Below are positions 24,597 through 30,917 of a stretch of 31,457 nucleotides of DNA, piece after piece. Numbering within the stretch: position 1 is the stretch's first letter; each line of letters starts with the position of its first letter. This DNA is from a virus. A program made the translations under genes and the position numbers. The notes under the pieces were generated by a model. It worked only from the letters and a program-made list of their open reading frames with translations, had not been told where the DNA came from and did no database searches. Where the stretch lies: IMG/VR virus record IMGVR_UViG_3300006921_000075, positions 1 to 31,457 of that record, one strand, 5' to 3'.

Positions 24597-24955
24597 TTGA
24601 CCAAAGGGACAGCACCCTCGTCCTCCTCGCCTCTAATAAAAGCAAGTAAGGGTACTATTTCTTCTGAAAGTAATTCATTAGTATCACATTCAGTACCATC
24701 CTCATATTTTCCTACGCATAGGGGAATTAACAAAGCGATTTGATTAGCCAAACCTGCCCCGTAATCTTCGACCATATCAAAAAAAGTATCTTGTTGTTCT
24801 TCGGTCCATTCTGTTGGGTTCATCCCGAAATGTCTGCACTTACGCAGAGCCTTAGCGTGTGCTGTTTCTAATGGTAATTTTTCTATACCCGATGCTTGGC
24901 GAACCCAAACTTTTCTTCCATCGTTTAATTCAAATTGCTTACTTCTTATCGGCAT
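24593..24955 (-). CDS. Tail assembly chaperone, G-like
   Basis: 120 residues, a size and place typical of the first tail chaperone: after the major tail gene and before tape measure. It begins with a short beta pair (KQFELNDGRKVWVRQASG) and continues as an acidic helical domain (EEQQDTFFDMVEDYG, LANQIALLIPLCVG). It ends in an acidic tail before the slippery site. It should coat the tape measure protein during tail tube assembly. The start overlaps the upstream gene by 17 nt. The call rests mostly on order, length and the frameshift layout, not on strong sequence motifs. Confidence 0.65.
   Translation of the reverse strand: MPIRSKQFELNDGRKVWVRQASGIEKLPLETAHAKALRKCRHFGMNPTEWTEEQQDTFFDMVEDYGAGLANQIALLIPLCVGKYEDGTECDTNELLSEEIVPLLAFIRGEEDEGAVPLVK
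24602..24608 (-). other. Candidate -1 ribosomal frameshift site CCCTTTG
   Basis: On the minus strand the last codons of the G-like gene read GTC CCT TTG GTC AAA TGA. C-CCT-TTG fits the X-XXY-YYZ slippery pattern in the right register. A -1 slip reads CCC TTT GGT CAA ATG and enters the T frame without a stop. The site lies 6 nt before the G stop codon. I did not find a clear downstream hairpin by eye. Confidence 0.5.
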
Positions 24956-25202
24956 CCTTCTTCACACTCTTACTTTTCTTTTTCTTTGGCTTGGCTTCTG
25001 CCTTTGCCTTCTCTTCGACCTCTTTCTTTAGGTCTTCTAATTCTGCTAACTGTGCTGCTTCAATATCAGCCATTAGTTTATTGTATCGTGCTGGTCTGCC
25101 ACCGGATAATTTGTATAGTCTTTTCTTCTCATCCATTTCAAACTTTCTTGAACCGCCTCTAATAGAAGGGTTGTGTTTATTGTGCTTACCGTCTTTTGCC
25201 AT
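24939..25202 (-). CDS. Small basic Lys-rich protein in the tail module
   Basis: 87 residues, strongly basic at both ends. The N-terminus (MAKDGKHNKHNPSIRGGSRK) is Gly/Lys/Asn-rich. The middle is a helix with coiled-coil character (AAQLAELEDLKKEVEEKA). The end is a low-complexity Lys run (KPKKKKSKSVKKDADKK). GAGGTGATT gives a clear ribosome site. It sits between the major tail protein and the chaperones. It may be a tail or DNA/RNA-associated virion component; no family is recognised. Confidence 0.6.
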   Translation of the reverse strand: MAKDGKHNKHNPSIRGGSRKFEMDEKKRLYKLSGGRPARYNKLMADIEAAQLAELEDLKKEVEEKAKAEAKPKKKKSKSVKKDADKK

Positions 25203-25213
25203 ACTTAATCACC

Positions 25214-26302
25214 TCACGCATTTGGATAAGCGGATAGTGTGCTCTTAAGTGTTGCTTTTGACATACTATGTGTTGCTTCATTGTATAGTGCTGTAAAGGA
25301 AACTTTTAGTGTTTGTCTGTCTCTTCCGCTTATTGTTGAATCGGGTGCATCGTATTGAAGGGAATAAATATCAATCAAAAGACTTTCATTTGCTGCTCCG
25401 TTATACATAACGCTTAATGCGGGGTCTGCTGCTGTTCCAACAACTGTTAAACCTGCTGCTAATTCTTTGTAAAATGGTTCTTTCATTACGTCGTTTAGTG
25501 ATGTATCACTTAAATTGTCGTGAATAACTCTGTTGAACTCGATTGTTCCTGTGATTTCTCTAACTCCGGGTACAGGCATACGGGAATAAGAATTACTACC
25601 TAATGCAGTAGCGGAATCAGCATCTCTATTCATGTTGAAGTTTAATTCGACTGATTTTACTAACTTGCTTCTTTCATTACTTGTTGATGCAACACCTTCA
25701 AAAGCAACGTGTGCTCCTTCAAAGTGGAAAGCATCATTACCGTGAAATACTGTATCTGCCGGAATCGCTAAAGCGTGTTCTGCTGAGTTATCCTCACCAC
25801 ATCCTAAGAAAGATGCAGAGCACATAACATATTCACCAACATTAGCACTAATAGTTAAACTATTCAATACTTGACCTAAGTATCTATGTTCACGACCTTC
25901 ACGACCAACTCCAATAGTAAAGGAATTATTTCCTGTATATACTCCGGTTGATGCTGTTGATGCTGCTGAGTCAGACTTTGTAGGGTCTTCTGTCAGTAAG
26001 GTTGTGTAACAACTGCTAACAGGACCTGTTGTTGCTGCCGCATTGTATATGTTAGCGATTACTGTATTACAAAACGTATCACCAAGCATAGCGAAATTAA
26101 TATCACCAGTAGCAGTCTCCATACCTATTACTGTTTTACGTGGACCATATCGTGAAATATCTTCCCTTGTCATTATATCAAAGTTAGGTGTGAATGATTC
26201 ATCATCCACTTCTCCGTATTTCTTAGCGGTTGTTGCTGATTGTCCGTATGTTGTTGCCCCTTCGACATTGATGTATAAGTATCTGCTTTGCATATTAGCC
26301 AT
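25214..26302 (-). CDS. Major tail (tube) protein
   Basis: 362 residues, beta-rich, with few charged runs. The segment HRYLGQVLNSLTISANVGEY followed by VMCSASFLGCGED resembles the strand-turn-strand block of phage tail tube proteins, in which the subunit packs into a hexameric ring. The C-terminal part (FNRVIHDNLSDT..., QTLKVSFTALYNEA) fits the last strands. The place fits too: after the probable terminator and before chaperones and tape measure. At 362 residues it is larger than a minimal tube protein (~200), so an extra domain in the N-terminal half is likely. GAGGT precedes the ATG. No sheath gene is seen, which suggests a non-contractile tail. Confidence 0.75.
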   Translation of the reverse strand: MANMQSRYLYINVEGATTYGQSATTAKKYGEVDDESFTPNFDIMTREDISRYGPRKTVIGMETATGDINFAMLGDTFCNTVIANIYNAAATTGPVSSCYTTLLTEDPTKSDSAASTASTGVYTGNNSFTIGVGREGREHRYLGQVLNSLTISANVGEYVMCSASFLGCGEDNSAEHALAIPADTVFHGNDAFHFEGAHVAFEGVASTSNERSKLVKSVELNFNMNRDADSATALGSNSYSRMPVPGVREITGTIEFNRVIHDNLSDTSLNDVMKEPFYKELAAGLTVVGTAADPALSVMYNGAANESLLIDIYSLQYDAPDSTISGRDRQTLKVSFTALYNEATHSMSKATLKSTLSAYPNA

Positions 26303-26354
26303 AATTAATTACCTCGGCTGGTAGCCTACGCATCGAGCCAATACCTATTTAGTC

Positions 26355-27419
26355 TTAGCGATGAACCATACGTTCTCTTCGCATATAAGTTAAACTTAAT
26401 TGGTGAATACATATCATTTCATCATTATCGACCTTAGTATCTAGTGATACTTCATAACTTGTTAGTGAATCTATGCTACCGTTTAGTCCTGTATTGGTGT
26501 ATAATTCATCAAATACATCACCTAGTATTCTTAATCCGAAGCGGTAGGATTCTTTATAGTCCGTTCCTTTTGTTGTAATCATTATACGAGCATCATTGTT
26601 TTGATAGATACTTGTTCCCCCTAGTGTATCGAAACTATCAGAGCCACTGCCGCTAGTAAGTATATGTATGGTTGGTGGGGTTAATCTCATTATCATAGCA
26701 GAAGAAAGGTCATAACCATAAACTATGCTTGAATCGGGGATTTCTTTTATAGTACCTCTTTTACTATTCCTTAGTGTATTTCTAAGTGATAGACCTAACC
26801 TGTTTAGTGTTGCTTGATAAAATGCTGATTGTGATAACTCATCGGGATTGAATGCCCCATGATGGGTTGCATATACTGAACCCCATTTAGTTTCACCATC
26901 ACTACTACCCCATTTTATTAATCTTCCTGTTGTGTCACTAGAGCCTGTAACGGATAAAGACCTATCAGTACCGAAATCATCTTCCATAATCTCATGAACA
27001 TATAGTTTAGCATTACCCGAAGCATCTAAAGTAAGCCTAAGTGTTGTTATGTAAGGTTCTATATCTACCATAGTTAAGTCTAAGTCTGAAAAAGTAGAGG
27101 TTGTTGCTCCCACTATTTTTACGCTTGTGGCTAATCCTGTGGATTGGACTTCAACGGCGTGGCTGTCGCTTCTTAGTAGCATAAGAGTCGTTCCGTCTGC
27201 GGGAATGTCTGCCGCATTAGGATAGAATACTGTGGCTAGTATTGTTAAGTCATCTGATGTTGAAGGGGTGACCGAATAATAACCACTTGATGTTATCTTC
27301 CAATAATCACCATCTGCTGAACCTGAGCCTGTTGCAGACCATACTTCACCATCACTTGCGGTAGGGTCATCACCGTGATTACGGCTAGTCCAATATTGAT
27401 TTGTTGTTGCTATACTCAT
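26355..27419 (-). CDS. Probable tail terminator with N-terminal LamG-like domain
   Basis: 354 residues in two parts. The first ~190 look like a LamG/concanavalin-type beta sandwich, including TTLRLTLDASGNAKLYVHE and the closing pattern WGSVYATHHGAFNPDELS that ends many LamG domains. The last ~150 (PPTIHILTSGSGSDSF, ARIMITTKGTDYKESYRFG, LRILGDVFDELYTN, HQLSLTYMRRE) resemble a tail terminator or completion protein of the gpU/gp17 type. The gene sits between the gp10-like protein and the major tail protein, exactly where the terminator is expected. GAGGGATTAG is the ribosome site. The terminator call is moderate and the LamG call is by pattern. Confidence 0.5.
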   Translation of the reverse strand: MSIATTNQYWTSRNHGDDPTASDGEVWSATGSGSADGDYWKITSSGYYSVTPSTSDDLTILATVFYPNAADIPADGTTLMLLRSDSHAVEVQSTGLATSVKIVGATTSTFSDLDLTMVDIEPYITTLRLTLDASGNAKLYVHEIMEDDFGTDRSLSVTGSSDTTGRLIKWGSSDGETKWGSVYATHHGAFNPDELSQSAFYQATLNRLGLSLRNTLRNSKRGTIKEIPDSSIVYGYDLSSAMIMRLTPPTIHILTSGSGSDSFDTLGGTSIYQNNDARIMITTKGTDYKESYRFGLRILGDVFDELYTNTGLNGSIDSLTSYEVSLDTKVDNDEMICIHQLSLTYMRRERMVHR

Positions 27420-27428
27420 TCTAATCCC

Positions 27429-28130
27429 TCAGACTAATTTCATCATCTTTGTAATATCTCTACTTGTAACGTGTTTGTAAGAAGAAGTGCTCTGTTCTAT
27501 AACCTCTCCTCCGGGTCCTAAATTATTTTCTAAGTAAGCCTCTATATTAGTTCTCCATTTTATATCTACTTTCTTTTGAGCCCTAGCCATATATGCTAGT
27601 TTTCTGAAACCATCGTGCTGTCTACTACTATTAACACCGTAAGCAAACCCACTTTTACCTCCTTCGTAATACTGTGCTATTTTACCTGCGTATTTCTTTC
27701 CACTTCTTGCCCTAGAACCTCTAACACCTGCACCTGTAAAATTATTAGGATTTTCTGGGTCTTGGCTCCACATAGAAACTGATGCTGTGCTTTTATCAAC
27801 ATTAGCGTCTCTAGTTTTTCTTACTACTAAAGAGTCTGCTATTTTTTTAGTTGCTCTTTCTGTGGATTCTGCCATACCCAATCCTTTACTGCCACCCTTA
27901 ACCTCCCATCTTGTAGGTCCCGTTGCGTTTTTTGTGTATCTAACTCCTTTTAGGTATGCTCTTGTCTCTTCCATAGCCACTGTCATTTGTTCTAAAAGAA
28001 AATTATTCATAACAGTAGGTGCGTTTTTACCTACATCCTTAGCGTACTTTTTAGTCTCTGTTGTATCAGTAACTAATTTGAAATGCAGACCGCCTTTGTC
28101 CTTACCAACATTTTTAGTATATTTGCTCAT
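27429..28130 (-). CDS. HK97 gp10-like neck/tail completion protein
   Basis: 233 residues, basic. The N-terminal helix (NNFLLEQMTVAMEETRAYLKG) followed by a conserved-looking loop and the later YYEGGKSGFAYG segment fit the gp10 family of head-tail joining or tail completion proteins. It lies between the connector and the terminator, as gp10 does. The start shares a base with the upstream stop (TAATG), so it is coupled to the connector. The sequence evidence is modest; the gene order is the stronger argument. It would form part of the neck between capsid and tail. Confidence 0.55.
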   Translation of the reverse strand: MSKYTKNVGKDKGGLHFKLVTDTTETKKYAKDVGKNAPTVMNNFLLEQMTVAMEETRAYLKGVRYTKNATGPTRWEVKGGSKGLGMAESTERATKKIADSLVVRKTRDANVDKSTASVSMWSQDPENPNNFTGAGVRGSRARSGKKYAGKIAQYYEGGKSGFAYGVNSSRQHDGFRKLAYMARAQKKVDIKWRTNIEAYLENNLGPGGEVIEQSTSSYKHVTSRDITKMMKLV

Positions 28131-28657
28131 TACTGAACACCACCGATATGTGCAAGTCTAGTTAGCGTTGATTCTGTTCTTTCACGAAGAACGGAAGCCC
28201 TCATACCTTCACCATCGGTTCTTTGAAATGTTGATTCATCTTCAAGATAAATTGATGCTGCAAAATCAGCACATATTTCTCTTAGTACGTGAGCCATTTC
28301 ACCTTCTTGTACCGTAACACCCGATGCGTGGTCAAGTGTAATACCTGTCACTCCTGTTAATTGGTTAGAGGATTTACCAGTCCACGAAAAAGAATCACCG
28401 TCAATATTTCCTTTACCACTAGATGAAAAAGATGAGCCGCTCGTTAAATCAACTGTCGTGCTTTCGGGTGTATGTGCTCCGCTAAGTGTGGTTTCACCTA
28501 TTTCTTGTGAAGGTGTTGCCCTACCGTAATACTTGAACTCTTGGTCTATTTCTATTGATGCTCTTCTTATATGACTAAGAATCTTAGTATTCGCTTGCAC
28601 CCGCTGAGCACTATTAAGTCCTAGCCTTAACCCAACATCAGCAACAGAACAATACAT
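28130..28657 (-). CDS. Head-tail connector (gp6/gp15-like adaptor)
   Basis: 175 residues. The N-terminus (MYCSVADVGLRLGL...ILSHIRRASIEID) is the helical start typical of adaptor proteins that bind the portal. The C-terminal helix (VLREICADFAASIYLEDE) is the second half of that bundle. Between them, about residues 52-115, is a beta insertion (TTVDLTSGSSFSSSGKGNID, SFSWTGKSSNQLTGVTGI) of a kind often seen in virion proteins. It should sit under the portal and join the tail. A GAGTGAG site precedes the ATG, 5 nt after the upstream gene. Confidence 0.7.
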   Translation of the reverse strand: MYCSVADVGLRLGLNSAQRVQANTKILSHIRRASIEIDQEFKYYGRATPSQEIGETTLSGAHTPESTTVDLTSGSSFSSSGKGNIDGDSFSWTGKSSNQLTGVTGITLDHASGVTVQEGEMAHVLREICADFAASIYLEDESTFQRTDGEGMRASVLRERTESTLTRLAHIGGVQ

Positions 28658-28662
28658 TTATC

Positions 28663-29046
28663 TCACTCTTGCGCATCCTTTAATCTTTGAATTAGGTCTG
28701 CTTTCTTTCCTTGTACTGAAAGACCAGCCGCCTTTAGTTTTTCCTTCAACTCAACAACACTATGGGATTCAAGGGTCGTTTCAATCTTTTGTATTTCTGC
28801 CTCTGCATCTTTAACTGCTTCTTTTACATCACCAACCGAATCTAATAACTCATCAAGAGTTATTTTACCATCTGCACTTACGGCTAGATATTTCTTATAC
28901 AGTAATGACCCTATACCTGCTAAGGCAACTACCGCTAGAAGTATTATTTCTATATCACCAATCAATGATGATGACTCCATTGGTACGCAATCTATTGTTT
29001 CGTTAAGTGCATTCAAGCACGTTTCTGCTGTTGTGTTATTACTCAT
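28663..29046 (-). CDS. Single-span membrane protein with C-terminal SAP domain
   Basis: 127 residues. The N-terminal 30 residues have two Cys (C10, C20) and N-glycosylation sequons (N4-T-T, N15-E-T) and probably face outward. One membrane span follows at about 31-50 (IGDIEIILLAVVALAGIGSL). A short acidic segment SADGKITLDELLD comes next, then a coiled coil (VKDAEAEIQKIETTLES). Residues ~96-127 (VVELKEKLKAAGLSVQGKKA, DLIQRLKDA) match a SAP motif, a helix-extension-helix that binds DNA or RNA. ATG 29046 is chosen because AGGTGA lies 6 nt upstream; GTG 29055 would overlap that site. A membrane-tethered SAP is unusual. Its role could be DNA-membrane attachment, virion assembly or host takeover. 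Confidence 0.7.
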   Translation of the reverse strand: MSNNTTAETCLNALNETIDCVPMESSSLIGDIEIILLAVVALAGIGSLLYKKYLAVSADGKITLDELLDSVGDVKEAVKDAEAEIQKIETTLESHSVVELKEKLKAAGLSVQGKKADLIQRLKDAQE

Positions 29047-29051
29047 TTTAT

Positions 29052-29219
29052 TCACCTATATTCTATGTGTTTTACCGCACTAAACGGTATAAAAGATAGA
29101 GGTCTATTATCCCCCTTATCTTTGAATATCTTATAGCCATGTGCTGTTTCTTCAATAAAAACATTAACATAACATTTCTCTGGTGGATGATATATTATCT
29201 TCCCAAAATTAGCACTCAT
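29052..29219 (-). CDS. Small hypothetical protein, 55 residues
   Basis: A short frame between two membrane protein genes. The start ATG overlaps the upstream stop as ATGA, and the stop codon overlaps the ribosome site of the SAP gene, so it fits the packed operon. The protein begins MSANFGKIIYHPPEKCYVNV and ends FIPFSAVKHIEYR. It is predominantly beta by eye and has no membrane span. Without it this interval would be the only gap of its size in the operon. Function unknown. Confidence 0.6.
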   Translation of the reverse strand: MSANFGKIIYHPPEKCYVNVFIEETAHGYKIFKDKGDNRPLSFIPFSAVKHIEYR

Positions 29220-29605
29220 TTCTTAGCACCTTTTTCTTTGTCTTTACCAACAATTGATGAAGGCATCAAAGGGGATATAGTCTCTGTTCCTGTGACCGTA
29301 AATCTATCCATCTGTAATTCGTGCGATTTCTTTTGTGAAACTAATTCCATATTATGTGCATTGATAGAAGGGATTAATTGAATCTCTGCTGTCTGTTGTT
29401 GCTTCCACATATCTAGAGCATCTTTAATAATCAATAAAGCAGGACCGCCTATGATTGCTATTAGTGTAGTATAACCGTCAAGATTATCAAGAACTGATTG
29501 GTTGTGCATTCCCGCCCATATAATATAACAAGCAAATAATACCCATGCTAGGACTATTGGTGCTCCGATTATTAAGATAAACTTATCATTAAACTTTGTA
29601 CTCAT
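29216..29605 (-). CDS. Two-span membrane protein, holin-like in layout
   Basis: 129 residues with two hydrophobic spans, about 9-31 (FILIIGAPIVLAWVLFACYI) and 45-61 (YTTLIAIIGGPALLIIK). The loop between them is short and has an N-x-S sequon (N35). The C-terminal ~65 residues are hydrophilic and basic at the end (KDKEKGAKK), probably cytoplasmic. Size and layout are like small holins, but no family match is certain. It has a GAGGAAGAG site and a palindromic TATA-like element upstream, so it may start its own transcript. Confidence 0.6.
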   Translation of the reverse strand: MSTKFNDKFILIIGAPIVLAWVLFACYIIWAGMHNQSVLDNLDGYTTLIAIIGGPALLIIKDALDMWKQQQTAEIQLIPSINAHNMELVSQKKSHELQMDRFTVTGTETISPLMPSSIVGKDKEKGAKK

Positions 29606-29618
29606 GTCTCTTCCTCAT

Positions 29619-29633
29619 ACTATACTGTATAGT
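29619..29633 (-). promoter_or_regulatory. Palindrome over a TATA-like sequence
   Basis: ACTATAC-T-GTATAGT on the plus strand, a perfect 7-bp inverted repeat around one base. It lies in the 82-bp gap before the two-span membrane gene. Its CTATAC hexamer is centred 24.5 nt before ATG 29605, close to the promoter spacing seen elsewhere. It could be a promoter with a built-in operator for a dimeric regulator. Confidence 0.4.
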
Positions 29634-29687
29634 GAATAGGTCCAATCTCTATATGAAGGTAGCCCCTAATTACTGTTGATATTAATG

Positions 29688-30032
29688 TTATCCTAGTATT
29701 CCGCTTTCTAATAGACGGTCTATTATTTCTTTGTAATAGTCATAATCTGTTATAGTACATATAGGCTCTATGTGTGTACTGCCAATGGAATAATTAGAAT
29801 ACGCTTCCGGTGAAACATACATATCATATATTTTAATTTCATTAGAAACTTCATCATGCACTTCGACTATTAAAGTAAAAGGTGCTTCTTTTTCTATAAC
29901 CTTACCGGTCACATTATGACAAGTAATACTACCGTTTTCTTGATAATACTCTATGCTTGATTGTGGGGCAATTACTAATAAAAAAGCGACTACTAATATA
30001 AAAAATAACCCAGTCTCAGGACCTTCATCCAT
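29688..30032 (-). CDS. Signal-anchored membrane protein with exterior domain
   Basis: 114 residues. One hydrophobic span at about 8-22 (GLFFILVVAFLLVIA) is followed by a ~90-residue beta-rich domain with three N-glycosylation sequons (N33-G-S, N40-V-T, N80-Y-S) and two Cys (38 and 92), which suggest an outward-facing, possibly glycosylated and disulfide-linked domain. The ATG shares a base with the upstream stop (TAATG), so it is coupled to the coiled-coil gene. It may act in egress, superinfection exclusion or the virion; there is no known family. Confidence 0.6.
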   Translation of the reverse strand: MDEGPETGLFFILVVAFLLVIAPQSSIEYYQENGSITCHNVTGKVIEKEAPFTLIVEVHDEVSNEIKIYDMYVSPEAYSNYSIGSTHIEPICTITDYDYYKEIIDRLLESGILG

Positions 30033-30274
30033 TACATCATCCCGTCTATACCATATATAGAAGCAATAGCGGCTAGACCTATTTTCATAAACTTAAATCC
30101 TTCTGTAAGTATCTGATTAGTGACCGCTTGTGTTTCATAAAGTGCGGCTTGTTGAACATGAAGTGATGTTAAGCCATCACCCATCTTTTCAATTAACTCA
30201 TCATGTTTTTCAACCCTTTTTTCTAGGTTCTCTAATCTTAAATCTTGAACGGCTGGACCTGAGTTGCTAGGCAT
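30032..30274 (-). CDS. Small coiled-coil protein with hydrophobic C-terminus (XhlA-like layout)
   Basis: 80 residues. Residues ~12-32 form a coiled coil (LRLENLEKRVEKHDELIEKM) and the last ~20 are hydrophobic (FMKIGLAAIASIYGIDGMM), long enough to insert in a membrane. The same layout occurs in hemolysin XhlA-type phage lysis accessory proteins, but similarity of layout is not proof. A TATA box lies upstream, centred about 40 nt before the ATG, inside the end of the oxygenase gene. It is followed directly by two further membrane protein genes. Confidence 0.55.
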   Translation of the reverse strand: MPSNSGPAVQDLRLENLEKRVEKHDELIEKMGDGLTSLHVQQAALYETQAVTNQILTEGFKFMKIGLAAIASIYGIDGMM

Positions 30275-30307
30275 TAGTAAAGGGATTGTCCCATACTTGT
30301 ATGAACC

Positions 30308-30877
30308 TTACTTATATCGGGGTCCACGATACCAACCAACAAGGCTTGTTCTCGAACCATCAGTAATTTCTTCAACACAATGTTCTTGATAAGAAAGGAA
30401 TGCTATCACAGTTCCTCTTTTCTTTAGTGATTCACCATCAGGGTTTTGTATATGCTTAAACTTAAAATCCCCACCTTCATAATCTTCGGGGTCTGATAGT
30501 TGTAGCACTATGGATATTTTTCTATGTGTTCCTGTCTGATTTCCCCAATCAATGTCGTGATGCCACCCATATTTGTAGCCTATATCTTTGTATTCTGTAA
30601 ATTGTAATTCGGGAAGGTAGGATAATTCCATACCAAAATGTTTATTAGCCTCCCTTGAATATGTCTCGAATATTTGATTTATCCAATCATGCTCTTCATC
30701 CCGAGGAACCCATCTAATTTGTGTCTTTCTATTAGGGTCTTCGTATAGCGGGTCTTCACCTGCCCTAAATGTTGTTGCATTTTTACTAGGTAATTTCTCA
30801 CAGGCTTCTAAAATCTTATCACACATCTCATCATCTAAGGAAGCCTCCCATATCAACCAGTCGGGGAATTGTTGCAT
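30308..30877 (-). CDS. 2-oxoglutarate/Fe(II)-dependent oxygenase (prolyl 4-hydroxylase-like)
   Basis: 189 residues. The iron ligands are H106 and D108 (WHHDID) and the distal H166 (YQEHCVEEI); R176 in DGSRTSLVGW should bind 2-oxoglutarate. The core strands (ISIVLQLSDPEDYEGGDFKF, KRGTVIAFLS) are typical of the PKHD/P4H group. It hydroxylates an unknown substrate, perhaps a virion protein, a nucleic acid base or a host protein. The frame is open to a GTG at 30889, but a TATA box centred 26.5 nt before ATG 30877 indicates a leaderless start at that ATG. Marine phages also carry such enzymes near structural genes. Confidence 0.88.
   Translation of the reverse strand: MQQFPDWLIWEASLDDEMCDKILEACEKLPSKNATTFRAGEDPLYEDPNRKTQIRWVPRDEEHDWINQIFETYSREANKHFGMELSYLPELQFTEYKDIGYKYGWHHDIDWGNQTGTHRKISIVLQLSDPEDYEGGDFKFKHIQNPDGESLKKRGTVIAFLSYQEHCVEEITDGSRTSLVGWYRGPRYK
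30311..30317 (-). promoter_or_regulatory. Possible TATA box for the small membrane gene set
   Basis: ATATAAG on the minus strand, overlapping the end of the oxygenase gene. The expected transcript start is near 30288, leaving a leader of about 14 nt before ATG 30274. A short GGGA-CAA-TCCC inverted repeat lies at 30282-30292, in the predicted start region. Weaker than the other TATA calls. Confidence 0.35.
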
Positions 30878-30900
30878 GAGGTTCCCCACTAAGTCATTAG

Positions 30901-30906
30901 TTATAA
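30901..30906 (-). promoter_or_regulatory. TATA box for the oxygenase gene
   Basis: TTATAA within GACTTATAACTA in the gap between the virion-like gene and the oxygenase. Its centre is 26.5 nt before ATG 30877, the same spacing as the sliding clamp promoter. It decides the oxygenase start in favour of ATG over the upstream GTG. Confidence 0.6.
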
Positions 30907-30917
30907 GTCTTTTGTAA

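Noticed and set aside
24859-25248. Plus-strand open frame of 129 codons over the tail chaperone and basic protein genes
   Set aside because: Its hydrophobic Phe/Leu/Ser runs are the antisense of Lys/Glu-rich coding sequence; the minus-strand genes here have good ribosome sites and fit the operon.
26316-26326. GGCT-GGT-AGCC inverted repeat before the major tail gene as a terminator
   Set aside because: Only a 4-bp stem with no T run after it; archaeal terminators are T-rich and do not rely on such hairpins.
30878-30889. GTG start at 30889 for the oxygenase
   Set aside because: It would add only four residues (VGNL) and has no ribosome site; the TATA box spacing points to ATG 30877.
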